DNA from: Nymphaea colorata
Lineage: Eukaryota; Streptophyta; Magnoliopsida; Nymphaeales; Nymphaeaceae
Length of the DNA: 64,000 bases
NCBI RefSeq assembly: GCF_008831285.2
Contig: NC_045146.1
Coordinates: 23,639,703-23,703,702, forward strand
Reading direction: 5' to 3'
The notes under the pieces: model-generated
The model's database searches: none
What the model was told of the DNA's origin: nothing
What the model saw: the letters and a program-made list of their open reading frames with translations, nothing else
Part shown: positions 54,301-64,000 of the stretch, piece after piece
How the letters are laid out: every line of letters begins with the position of its first letter
Position numbering within the stretch: the first letter of the stretch is position 1
Translations under genes and position numbers: made by a program

Positions 54301-55678
54301 TCAGCAGCAAAATCAGCCTTCCTTTCAGCCTTGGTACAATGAACCATGTCTACCAATAGCATATATGTACTACAGCCTCCTCCACACTAAGAATCTCAAA
54401 GATGCTGGTACTTATACAGACAAATAACTGGCACAGCCGCTAGATGCTCAAAAGGAGAGATGAACTTTAGGACAAACAGGACAGAAAATGAGGTTTTCTT
54501 TAATATTGACAAATTGTTTCATTAACAACCAAGTTAGGAAATGAGGTTCTCTTTAATGCTAAGAAATTATTTCATTCTTTGCAATTATTTAACCTTTGTG
54601 GGACAGCATAATGAAGAACTTTTATGTGCAGCAACTAGCAACCAGATTCACTGTTCTCTTTCATGGGCTTTGTTTACTGTCAATGATCAGAGTGATGGCC
54701 AGCCTCTTACCAGGACTTCAAATTTCCAAGATCATAGATCCCAGATGGTATAATGGAGAGAAAAGAGTTTAGATAATCAAACATGGGTTTCACATATATC
54801 CTCATAAGCCACTGAAGGAAAGATCAGTGACATCCCAAAATCCCCTTATCAGTATGACGGTATCTACACTAGGCAAGAGGTAATAGCAGAAGTTCATAGA
54901 TAAAACTTAAAAGCCTAACCAATGGAATAAAAATCTGGATAAGACAATGGCAACAGATATAGGTGTGGGAAACCAAAATTGTTTGGAGGAACAGGAAGTG
55001 ATGTTTCAAAAGAAGAAGGAAATGGATCAGGTAACCTATTGGCTATGTTGATACTCAAGGAAAGGCGCAAGTAGAACTTGTCCCAGTGCAAATTAATTAA
55101 CTAGCTGATCGCAGTACTTAGTTCAAAACTTCAAAAACATAAAAAGACAGGAAGTTCACGAATTTGTGAAATATATGCCAAGTACTGATTCATAGGAAAC
55201 AAGAATTCATGAAATAAAATCAAATGAAGACATAAAAAACCACGTAGTGAAGAATATGTCAACAGATTAAAACACAACATGCCTAGCAAGAAAAAGAATG
55301 AAAAGGTCCGGCTCGATAGTAACCAGAAGAACACATGACTTGATAAAACAGTATATACATGTGGAAATAGTTAGGGGAAACCGTAAAAAATAGTGCGTGT
55401 CATCTTCCAGTCCAACAGTCCACTCCACAAAATTCCACTGAGGCATCAGAAAATCTAACTAAAGCACGAGGCAAAAAAGAAACACATACGAGAAAAGGTC
55501 CGGATAGAGATTGGTCCTAATAATGGTTTCAATCTTTACGTGAAAAGTAAAAGTATATCGCAAGTGACTTGATTTACAAGGAGAAGTACCCAATTCCCTT
55601 AGGCTAATAAACCAAAAAACTAGACATTTTGGGAAAACGGGCAAATTCCATACACTATATCCAAATCAAAGTCGTTTT
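48369..55678. other. Spacer between the NAC gene and CRIPT
   Basis: Roughly the first 200 bp are probably NAC 3' UTR. An old SINE copy lies at 49245-49454. Around 51240-51420 there is text on the theme of CTCAACTTTTAATCC and AAGGTTGAGGAC that looks like a decayed repeat. The remainder has only short open frames; one at 52538-52870 (plus, 110 codons) is intact but has no motif I recognise. No gene is called. Confidence 0.45.
49245..49454 (+). mobile_element. tRNA-derived SINE, copy 3, old and in opposite orientation
   Basis: The A box TAGCATAGTTGG is intact at 49254-49265. Downstream text aligns with the two minus-strand copies: ATTCACATGGGTATTA against ATTCCCGTGGGCGTTA, then TGATAGAGTGTGCTATCAAG and TTGAAGGTACACGGTT against TTGAAGGGTACACTGTT of copy 2. 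The B box has decayed, and the 3' end is close to TGCTTACGC. No target duplication could be made out. It is the most diverged of the three. Confidence 0.65.
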
Positions 55679-56297
55679 TTACACATTGCTTTGCTTGTAT
55701 TGCTTTGTATCAAGCACTTGCTTCCCACACATAGCGCAGATACCTGCAGGAGATTCAACCAAAGATCAGGTCCAGGAGAGGAACCCCAATTGATCCCACC
55801 CACCATCTTAAACCAGCATATCAGAAAAAGAAAACCAATTCTCCATGTGGGCAAAGAAAGAGAAACATTGAGCAACATGGTCCGAGAGGAATTGCAAGAT
55901 ACCTTTGGTGTAGGCACAAGTATGGCAATACTTGGCATTCTGGTGCACTTGCTGCTTGCATATGATGCATTTCGTCGTACCGTAAGGCGTCCATCTGAGA
56001 GAAACGTGAAATTTTTACAAACCGCACAGCAACAAGAATACGAATTTTGTATACCAACAAGGAAAGAAAAAGCATCTACAGAGAGAGAGAGACCTATTCT
56101 TCTTGGAGAGGAGCTTGTTCTCGTTGATCTTGCGGCCACCGCTCTCGTTGGTGTTGCTGGCTCCTTCCTTCCATTTGTCGGGGACGATCACCTTCGCGAG
56201 CTTCTTCTCACCTGTGCCCAAATCCCCACATATCAGAAATCAGATAGAGAAAGAGAGGTGCCGATGCTGATGATTGCATACACTTCTCGCACACCAT
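55679..56297 (-). CDS. CRIPT: CRIPT, cysteine-rich PDZ-binding-like zinc protein (4 exons, 96 aa)
   Basis: Minus-strand exons: 56297..56282, 56211..56094, 55994..55903, 55743..55679. The first coding exon is only 16 nt and gives MVCEK plus one base. Joins are GT-AG and in frame. The protein has four CXXC pairs (C3/C6, C54/C57, C68/C71, C78/C81) able to bind zinc, the conserved VIVPDKWKEGA segment and the WTPYG motif, and it ends YKQSNV. Length matches the family (101 aa in human). CRIPT was named for binding PDZ domains of PSD-95 in animals. It has also been placed in structures of the minor (U12-type) spliceosome, which is the more likely ancestral nuclear role and the one I would infer for a plant. 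It is a compact single gene with a site II-like promoter motif. No close alternative family fits. Confidence 0.96.
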
Positions 56298-56444
56298 CGC
56301 GCCTGCCCCTTAGCGATCTCCGGAGTCGCGAAGCCGAGAAATCCCGAAGCTGAAGATGGATAAAGAGAGAGCAACGGAGTGGGTTGGTCTTCACCCAGCC
56401 TCGGTCGATCAGCCTGACCTAGGGCTTGTCGGCTTACCTTAAGT

Positions 56445-56450
56445 GGCCCA
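56445..56450 (-). promoter_or_regulatory. Site II-like element upstream of CRIPT
   Basis: On the minus strand the sequence TGGGCC lies about 150 bp before the CRIPT start, followed nearer the gene by AAGCCCTAG, one base from a telo-box. The TGGGCY plus telo-box pairing is typical of constitutive plant genes bound by TCP factors. Short motifs, so modest confidence. Confidence 0.4.
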
Positions 56451-57841
56451 AAATATTCAAATGAGTTTGGTATATCTATTCTTTTATTTTGTATCATTAG
56501 AAAATTAGAAATTATTACAAAAAATATATTTTGTTGCTGAAAATTTTGATCCTCAAATGCATTTTTTTATGACAGTCATGAAATAAAAAATGTCATTTTG
56601 ATCACAAGCATAGTCGGCCTAACTTCAATATATATATATATATATAATATACAACAGATATATTTGAAGCTGCTTAAAATTTAAAGAAAAGTAGAAGTAA
56701 ATAAAAAGAATTAAACCATTTAAAATGCTTGCAAGTATACGTGATTTTTTTCAGTATTATTCTCTTCGATCTTGGAGGGAGCAGTAATGATTTTAATACA
56801 GCCAACTCCGACCATAATAAGATGGCAGGGCCAAGAGCATATTCTTCTAAGCTGTTTACTTTTCAGCATCATCAGATGCTGTGCGAAGATATGGCATTTG
56901 GTGGAGCTCCAGCAATTCCCAGAAAGCCAATTTAGATATTAGAGAGCAGCCATCGTTATCAAAAGTGGTTATTCTCTATACACAAAAGATTATGTATAGT
57001 GTGATATGCCATGATTTATTTAAGTAAAAAAGAAGTTTTTTAGATGGATAAAAAGGAGGTTATAAAAAAGCTAAAAGTTAAAATGTATATTTCTTTATAA
57101 AAAATTTTGAAAAAACCTCAACATCCTTCTTTTTTTCTATTTCTAAATTGATGCATCCAAAGGTGTACACGCAACCGGACCTCCATTTTTTATTCACATC
57201 CCATTTCCATGTTGAGACAGTCTCCTTCAGCCAAGTGCCAGAAAGATCTTTCTCCTCCTGTAAGTGCTTGTATATATTTTGCCTGTGTTCACAATCCATG
57301 AACCCTTGCACAACTTTCGAAGGCCATCTGGTTCGCTTCAACTGTGTATGCGATCACCCAGACTATGAGGCCCATCAATAGAAGGGAATCTGTTTGCATT
57401 CATATCGCGATGCTGGGAGGAAGCAACTTATGCTTGGATGACTGAGGGCGAAAGCATAGTTATAAAGAAACTAAATTTTCGTTATAAAGTAGGTACTTTG
57501 GCAAATCAGATCTGCCTCTCTTCTGGACTCAATCAAAACTCAATTTATTAAGAGGAATTATATAATTAGGAAAAAAAAAGTAACAAAAAAAAAAAATCTA
57601 ACAACCACTTTTGGGCAACCCATTTACCAGAATATCTAGCCACCAATGTTGGACGACCTTGGCCCTTTGTCGGGGTGGAGTGAGGATTATTTGCTCGACA
57701 TGCATGTGATTTCCTGTTATTTTCCTTTCTTTTTCCCTTCAAAAATAGTGCCAAATGAAGGTCGAAACTAGGGTGATCATTTTTTTTGTTGTAATTGACG
57801 GTGAGAAGAACTTCATGATCAAAGTGGTAGGCTTGATGCAT

Positions 57842-58024
57842 AGGCAAAACCAGAAATTTTTTATGAGGTGAGTTGAATTAAAGTTTCTAAATTTTGACTA
57901 AGCCTCAAATATCATTTTTCAAAATTTTTACATAGAATTTTTTTTTTTTAATTTTACGTGTAAATTTTAATTTTTTTAGGTGGAGCCCGAACCCATAGCA
58001 TGCCCTACTTTGGCTTCACCCCTG
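57842..58024. mobile_element. MITE-like element flanked by an 11-bp direct repeat
   Basis: A 183-bp AT-rich, non-coding element starts AGGCAAAACCAGAAATTTT and ends CTACTTTGGCTTCACCCCTG, an imperfect inverted pair. GCTTGATGCAT stands immediately on both sides (57831-57841 and 58025-58035), as expected of a target-site duplication. The 11-bp length is longer than the 8 bp of hAT elements, so the superfamily is not assigned. Confidence 0.7.
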
Positions 58025-58633
58025 GCTTGATGCATGCTTCACACCAACCTTTTTGAACTTGATATTTTCACGTTCTTGTGATGAAGGCCAAGCCAACGGG
58101 GGACTGGCAGGGGCCATCCTAAATAAAAGACAAGGTTTTGTAACCAAAAAAAAAGTTACCGAGTGAAATGACCTTAATTTCTGTTCCATCAAATTTTTCA
58201 AAAAGTGCAGCATATACTTGTCTGGCCACCAAGAGTCTAAAGTTCAAACCTCATGGTCATTGTGTTTGGCTGCAAACAATGACAAGTGAAACACTTGAGT
58301 TAAAGGAAGGATGTATCGTTGGTAAAGAAGACATAAAATTGAGTGCATGAGGTTATAACCTTAATAATTTTATACCCAAAGTAGTTTTCTTTAAGTGAAT
58401 GTTAAAAAAAAGCATGACCACGTCATTCAATTCTCTCTTCCTTCTTGGCTATAATTAGAAGTTTAAGACTTTAAAAAGATTCTGATATGTTGACAAAGTA
58501 TGTTGACAAAGTATGCAGTAATTTCGATTAAGTTAACACATTCACACACTCAATCCTTTTATTGTGATTTCATGCATGACCACATCTCTCTTCCCACCCC
58601 TTACGTCACCCCTTACGTCAAGTTATAAACAGA

Positions 58634-58781
58634 TAGGGGCGGAGCAAGGATTTTTTTTAAGGTCGGGCCAAGACGATTTGTGGGTCGAGTCAGGGTCGGG
58701 CCAAACTAAAAAATTTTGATTTTTTCAATGTAAAAAAAAATGGGCTCACCGAACCCCCCCCCCTCCCTCCCTCCGCCCCTG
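58634..58781. mobile_element. hAT-type MITE with 8-bp target-site duplication
   Basis: The 148-bp element begins TAGGGGCGGAGC and ends CCTCCGCCCCTG; AGGGGCGGAG and CTCCGCCCCT are perfect inverted repeats. The ends fit the hAT consensus YARNG…CNYTR. TAAACAGA is repeated exactly on both sides (58626-58633 and 58782-58789), the 8-bp duplication expected of hAT transposition. It has no coding capacity and would depend on a transposase elsewhere. Confidence 0.8.
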
Positions 58782-59363
58782 TAAACAGAATTAAAAGGGT
58801 TCATTATACATTGCAAGTAGTTTGTATTAAAATTGAAGCAAATGGGTGGTCTGTAGTGTGGTGGTAGGTATTAAGAAGTCTTGAAAACTAATTCACCACC
58901 TTAATAGCTCCATTAAATGCAACGTAGGGAACGCAAGAAACATACAGCAGCAACGTCGTCGATTCAGCGACAATCCTGTTTGCGTTGGGCCGCGGAATCC
59001 ACCGCCTCCTGCTTTTGACCAGGCCAGCGAGTACCCTGTCCATCACGTAACAAAATCTGGCCGTGCATGTCTGGGATCGCACGCTACGTGCCCTCATATC
59101 ACCCGCCTCACAGGACAAAATGAAAAAAATAACTTTCTGGTTTTTTTCTCATTTTCCCCTTGTAATTATTAGAAGAAGACTCCATCTTTATATTTTTCTC
59201 AGGGCATTTATATAATTTTGGGCACTTGAACATGTTCATGTATTTGGATCGAAACAAATATCAAAAACCTAGTCAACAAGCTAATGCATGGATTTGAGTT
59301 GAAGTGCACAAGATTGAAGCATTCCCTTTCGTCTTTTCAATGTTCAAGTCTACTTTCTTTCGT

Positions 59364-59429
59364 TGTTTTGAGATATTGCATCTACTATTTGATTGATGTT
59401 TTGAGATACTGCATCTACTATTTGATTGA
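59364..59429. repeat. 33-bp tandem duplication
   Basis: The unit TGTTTTGAGATA(T/C)TGC… ending TTTGATTGA occurs twice head to tail with one T/C difference. Intergenic; a recent local duplication. Confidence 0.93.
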
Positions 59430-60207
59430 TTATTAGCACTCTTCTTTTTTTTGCAGTTCAAAAAATTTAGTTACGAAAATTCGAAACAAAAACCCGCTAC
59501 TTAACTCTTGCCCCCACCAAAATTACTTAACTACTTAATCAATTTCCTTTAGTACATAATCCAAGCGGACTTCCAGACTGGCCATTAAGAACTCAAACCA
59601 CGTCGGCCTCTCATTAATAATTTTAGAGCTTCTTATCAAAGAGAGTACGTAACATGAGCTCCTCACTTCGCGGAAGAGCGAAAAGATGGCTATATGAGTT
59701 GACTCTTAAAAAGAGGTTGGTGCTAACGAAAAGGCCAGAGCTAGCCCTTAACTCTGACCAATCCGTCTATATGACCCGGAAATTGCTCTAGGGCTACACG
59801 CCTAAATAGTGAGTCAATGATCATGACGTTGAGGCCTCCATGTGTTGATCCAATCGTGGGGCCGGGCTCGTTATCCAGATCCAAACCTGTGATGAAATAA
59901 TGAAATGCAGATTTTAGTAGCGAAGACCTACCAATTATCTTAGAGGGGAAACAATATTTTATCAAAAATTTATGAAGGCCGTTGTATTTCACCGAGTTTC
60001 GTTAAAAATTTATCGATATTATTATTAATTTTTTTTTTCTTTTGTTAGATTTTTAATACAAAGTCAAGGTCGCTGCTGCTGCCATCTTCACAAACTCAAG
60101 ATCAGTCGAGAAAAGTCAAACGGCTTTTCTGCGTGCTCCCATGGTTGTATTATCCGTGTTCCCATTGAAAAATGGCTCAAGGTCGCGTAGGCCAAAGTTT
60201 GCTTGCC

Positions 60208-60215
60208 TATATATA
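60208..60215 (+). promoter_or_regulatory. TATA box of the chitinase gene
   Basis: TATATATA followed by GA lies 73 bp before the chosen start codon. Transcription from it should start near 60240, which is downstream of an in-frame ATG at 60230. This favours the ATG at 60281, which is followed directly by a signal peptide. Confidence 0.65.
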
Positions 60216-60280
60216 GACTTGCTTCCTTCATGCATCAGCCTCATCCAAACTCAGAAGTCCTTCTCTTCCTCTCTGTGATC

Positions 60281-61624
60281 ATGAAGCTCTTCTCTCCGCC
60301 ATTTCTGCTCCTTGCCCTCCTTCTGGCCGCCGCCCTGCGTGCACAGGCACAGCAGTGTGGTACACAGGCAGGAGGTGCCCTGTGTGCAGGCGGCCTGTGC
60401 TGCAGCCAGTGGGGATACTGTGGCAGCACCAGCGCCTACTGTGGAACCGGGTGCCAGAGCCAGTGCCCTGGTGGGTCCACGGTGCCGCGATGTGGGACTC
60501 AAGGAGGGGGTGCGGTCTGCGCTGGTGGCCTGTGTTGTAGCCAGTATGGATATTGTGGCAGCACCAGCGACTACTGTGGCGCCAATTGCCAGAGTCAATG
60601 CAGCGGCAGCGGCAGCAGCGGCAGCGACTTGAGTAGCCTTATTTCGGAGACGACCTTCAACCAGATGCTGCTGCATCGAAACGACGCGGCCTGCCCGGCC
60701 AATGGCTTCTACACTTACAGTGCCTTCATCACTGCTGCCAAATCCTTCAGCGGCTTCGGCACCACCGGCGATGACGCCACACGTAAAAGGGAAATTGCTG
60801 CCTTCCTTGGTCAGACTTCACACGAAACAACAGGTAACGATGATGAAACGTTCTGCTATCTTCCCCTTTTACTTCGTTTCTACAAAAGGTTCAATCGCAG
60901 AGGTTCCGTTAGCATATGGCACCTGGTCTTCGTTTCTGGACGAAATTTTTGTGAAATCTACATCAATGACGTAATGGAAATTGGTTCTAATGATGTGTAG
61001 GAGGATGGGCAACCGCACCAGATGGTCCTTACTCTTGGGGATACTGCTATATCAATGAGCAAGGCAACCCACCTAGCTACTGCGTTGCCAGTACTCAATG
61101 GCCTTGCGCCTCTGGGAAGAAATACTACGGCAGAGGACCCATTCAAATCTCATAGTAAGATCCATTCTCAATTACATCCATCTTGCTTGCAGAAAATAAA
61201 TAAACTTTTCCAATAGGCCTTCAACTGAGAGATCATACATTTGCTCAATTTGTGCAGCAACTATAACTATGGGCCTGCCGGACAGGCAATAGGGTCTGAT
61301 TTGCTCAACAACCCAGATGCAGTTGCTACAGACCCTGTAATCGCATTCAAGACTGCCATGTGGTTCTGGATGACCCCGCAAGCACCAAAGCCTTCGTCGC
61401 ACGACGTCATCACCGGGCAATGGACCCCTTCGTCGGCGGACGTAGCTGCCGGCCGGCTTGCCGGCTACGGCGTCATCACCAACATCATCAATGGAGGCTT
61501 GGAGTGCGGCCACGGAACTGATGCCAGGGTCGCCGATCGGATCGGGTTTTACAAGAGATACTGCGACATATTCGGGGTGACTTATGGCAACAACCTCGAC
61601 TGCTACAGCCAGACGCCCTTCTAA
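60281..61624 (+). CDS. Secreted GH19 endochitinase with two tandem hevein domains (3 exons, 357 aa)
   Basis: Exons 60281..60833, 61001..61154 and 61258..61624 join in frame with GT-AG introns. Order: signal peptide 1-23; hevein domain 1 at 24-62; hevein domain 2 at 70-107, each with eight cysteines and the CCSQ-aromatic-GYCG core; a Gly/Ser hinge (108-119); a GH19 catalytic domain from about 120 to 357. Catalytic Glu182 lies in SHETTGGW and the second acid Glu204 in YINEQG, spaced 22 residues apart as in barley chitinase (67/89). The conserved [10 protein letters not shown] and ITNIINGG motifs are present. It hydrolyses chitin beta-1,4 links, a defence role against fungi and insects. It ends CYSQTPF with no C-terminal vacuolar extension, so apoplastic secretion is inferred. 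Ordinary class I enzymes have one hevein domain; the paired arrangement recalls the stinging-nettle agglutinin precursor. An AATAAA lies at 61655. Confidence 0.96.
60350..60601 (+). repeat. Internal duplication encoding the two hevein domains
   Basis: Two near-identical units of about 117 bp (about 60350-60466 and 60488-60601), joined by a seven-residue PGGSTVP linker, encode the hevein modules. Both lie inside exon 1, with no intron between them, so the second arose by in-exon tandem duplication. Synonymous and conservative differences (Trp44 to Tyr89, for example) show it is not brand new. Confidence 0.9.
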
Positions 61625-61792
61625 GTGCCATCACAGTTAATGGACGTGGGAAGAAATAAAATCCAACATCTGATGTTTGCTTTTTATTAGCAGTATATTC
61701 TAAATAAAAGACTCATGGAAGACCTCGAATCCAACATCCGTTGGTCGATTTCCACAGCAGCAGTATGTTCTAAATAAAATAATGTTATTTTC

Positions 61793-61828
<36 letters not shown>

Positions 61829-62836
61829 GAGTATTTAAGATTTAGAAATCCTGAAACTGCGACCTGTCGGCCCAAAAGGAGAGATTAACAAAATTTGATG
61901 AGCGCTGACTATCATGCCGTGGACGATGACACCATGAAGATGACCTCACAACACACAGAGGCACGACTAAGAGTTCCTCTCATCTTGATTATATGGGATT
62001 TACGGAATATTAGAACATTTGCATATTTTTATTAGTGTGATTGTCTGCTTGATAAGAAAAGACACTAAGCTCTGTAGTGGGGCATAAGTGCGTTGAAATT
62101 GACCAAAACTAAAATGCCCAGGTCAGAATGATGACGATGAAGATGACCTACTTCTTGCACTCATTCCTTTACTTGAGTCCACTTGTTGTGTTAAAATGCT
62201 CCAGCTGATTAATCAATTAATACTTTAGATTTAATTTACGAGCTCAATGATCATTTGTTTGAGACCATGAAATATTGTTGAAATCGATCCCCACATGCAG
62301 CCCAATTTCATACCGATACCCATGAGTTCTGGTAAATGTACAACACGGATGGCTACAACTGTTTAAATTAGCATAAGACCCGAACTTTGTACAAGAAATA
62401 TTGTCCAAAGATGTATTGATCACGAGAAAATAATTGTGTTAATAAGATTCATATGGTGCAATTTGAGCGCATCAGATGTGTTATTAACTTAGCTGCATGC
62501 TTTTATCATATGTTCACATATTTAGGTTCCAATTCAGATTCACATCTACATACCATATCCCAGTTTGAATTTGAATTTACCATCCGAATCTATGAGTGAA
62601 CTTAGTTTCTCATGGCGCTGTCCTCATAAGGCTTAGTGTTCCAAGCTTACTTGTAAAATAAAAAACATTTGACCAATTGCATATGTTTTTGTGACAATTT
62701 AGTCATTAAATATTCGTAATCATTCTAGACTTAACATATACATTATATATTTTTTCGTTAAAAAAATGATTGAAGAGACTTTAATCATAGAAATGGACCA
62801 TGATGACACCAAATAGTACATAAAAGAAGTTGACAA
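61625..62836. other. Chitinase 3' flank and spacer
   Basis: The 3' flank holds two related copies, about 68 bp apart, of AATCCAACATC… CAGTAT(A/G)TTCTAAATAAA, so polyadenylation-type signals are duplicated (61655, about 61700 and about 61771). A (CT)n-(CA)n microsatellite follows at 61793-61829. The rest is AT-rich with no gene seen. Confidence 0.6.
61793..61829. repeat. Compound (CT)n-(CA)n microsatellite
   Basis: About nine CT units run directly into about nine CA units, 170 bp after the chitinase stop codon. Confidence 0.95.
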
Positions 62837-62842
62837 ACTTAC

Positions 62843-62958
62843 TGCAAATGATGAATGCACAGTACCATCGCTCGCTCCACTATTTCGAGATTGGTCTCCT
62901 TTGTTCGTTAATGTTGTCTTGAACGCATCTTTATCCAGTAAGAGTGAAAACAACTTTT
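62843..62958 (-). other. Candidate internal exon of an unidentified minus-strand gene
   Basis: On the minus strand a pyrimidine-rich acceptor (TTATTCTTTTGCACGCAG) precedes a 116-nt stretch open in one frame (KLFSLLLDKDAFKTTL… GTVHSSFA) and ends at an ideal donor GTAAGT. Composition is more protein-like than the surrounding AT-rich DNA. I do not recognise the product, and no start or stop codon is fixed. Confidence 0.3.
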
Positions 62959-63692
62959 CTGCGTGCAAAAGAATAATAGAAAATCGAAGGCAACATTAAC
63001 CTTCGCCGCATTTTCTCGATTACATTGAAAAAGACACAGTGCAATGGTCCATCTCAAAATTGGCCTAGCAGTAAACTTTTTTCTCTGATTATATGTACTT
63101 TTCAAGAACTTATTCTCATTCATCAAACAGTGAAAAAGATTCTTAAAATATTTCATCCTCTCACAAAGCTATTTAACAGGTTATTCCAAAAATTTTAGTC
63201 TCTAAGAATTGGTGATCCATCAATTTTCCTAAAACAGTTTTTACAGGGAAAACCCACTTCAAAAAATTTTTCCAAAACAATCGGACGCCCTTATAAGGAG
63301 ACGCTTGGTAGCAAGCAGGAAATATGTCTCAGCGTGAATAGTTTACAGGAAATTTTCTACTGTTTTTCATTTCAGGCCGCTGTACTAGGCTGGTGGAATT
63401 TCACACGCCCATACGCCTCAAAACGATTCTCTGCAGGCACATTAAAACGAGAGGGAGTTACATGCACTGCTGTGCACAATGCAAATGTGCACAAGTCTGT
63501 GCATATAACCAGCTTCCCATTAAAACACGCCTAACAGACTATCCTTCTAATCTCATATGTTCACCAACCCCACAAAATCACATCTTACTTTCGTCCAATT
63601 TGATGCGCTTTTCATATATGCATCCATAATTTCACGGAGACTTGAAATTTCCCACAAGAAATCAAGTCTGCGGTTTTTCTACATGATTTTAC

Positions 63693-63787
63693 CTTGCGGG
63701 GAACTCCAAAGAAGATTTCTGTAATATGCTGACAGTCTGATGTTCTTCTAACTTTTGCCCAACCATGGATAATCTCGTAACTGAGAC
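63693..63787 (-). other. Second candidate exon of the same unidentified gene
   Basis: A 95-nt open stretch on the minus strand, bounded by CTAAG and GTAAAA, encodes LSYEIIHGWAKVRRTSDC and then QHITEIFFGVPRK. It ends in phase 0; the candidate at 62843-62958 needs one preceding base, so at least one more exon would have to lie between them. The gene, if real, would run off the right edge. The acceptor is weak and the family is unknown to me. Confidence 0.25.
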
Positions 63788-64000
63788 CTTAGAAGTTCTG
63801 GGGTTGCATGAATCCAAATACAATTTGTCCAGAAAATCGACGCAGGTTGCAATCTACCAGATTCACAGGATAGGCCCTGTTATACTGTCACCGTAAGAAG
63901 GGACTTCTAAAGCATTGCAGCATCCACTTCCCACCAAAAAAACGAAGAATGAATGGCTGCCAAATGGCTAAACAGACCACAGTTCATACACTTGGATGCA

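Larger units (their letters stand above)
56298..60280. other. Spacer between CRIPT and the chitinase gene
   Basis: Contents: the short CRIPT promoter, a small (AT)n run near 56628-56646, an intact 87-codon minus frame at 57078-57341 with no recognised motif, an MITE-like element at 57842-58024, a hAT-type MITE at 58634-58781, a 13-bp tandem duplication near 58496-58522, a 33-bp tandem duplication (59364-59429), and the chitinase promoter with its TATA box. No further gene is supported. Confidence 0.5.

Noticed and set aside
60230-60280. In-frame upstream ATG for the chitinase at 60230
   Set aside because: It lies only about 15 bp after the TATA box, upstream of the expected transcription start. 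The extra 17 residues would also bury the signal peptide.

Overview
The window is plant nuclear DNA. It holds seven recognisable multi-exon genes with GT-AG introns, long AT-rich spacers, many dinucleotide microsatellites and plant-type small transposons. The coding exons of the LysM, GT31 and chitinase genes are much more GC-rich than the spacers. Together with the gene complement this points to a monocot or another non-eudicot angiosperm; that placement is inference, and I cannot name the species. All exon joins were worked out by hand from reading frame, splice dinucleotides and family conservation.

Layout. (1) 104-3130, plus: LysM GPI-anchored chitin-receptor-like protein (LYM2/CEBiP type), 4 exons. 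(2) 5226-13648, plus: PAF1-complex subunit Paf1 (ELF7), 12 exons. (3) 13649-20756: spacer with a LINE RNase H remnant, a GATAC-rich repeat and a tRNA-derived SINE with a perfect 19-bp target-site duplication. (4) 20757-22486, plus: GT31/DUF604 fringe-like glycosyltransferase, 2 exons. (5) 22487-31377: AT-rich spacer with a second SINE copy. (6) 31378-32590, minus: LOG cytokinin-activating enzyme, 7 exons, with a (CT)n microsatellite filling its last intron. (7) 32591-47010: gene-poor spacer with long (AT)n tracts. (8) 47011-48368, plus: NAC transcription factor, 3 exons. (9) 48369-55678: spacer with a third, older SINE copy. (10) 55679-56297, minus: CRIPT zinc-ribbon protein, 4 exons. (11) 56298-60280: spacer with two MITE-like elements that have visible target-site duplications. 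(12) 60281-61624, plus: secreted GH19 chitinase with two tandem hevein domains, 3 exons. (13) 61625-64000: 3' flank and possible exons of an unidentified minus-strand gene.

The genes form no operon-like unit. Two of them share a theme: LYM2/CEBiP-type proteins bind chitin oligomers at the cell surface, and the chitinase releases them, but they lie about 57 kb apart and nothing shows co-regulation. The most notable observations are the double-hevein (nettle-agglutinin-like) chitinase, a three-copy SINE family without a homopolymer tail, a hAT-type MITE with an 8-bp duplication, and the microsatellite-filled intron in LOG. I found no clear sign of a wholly new biological system.
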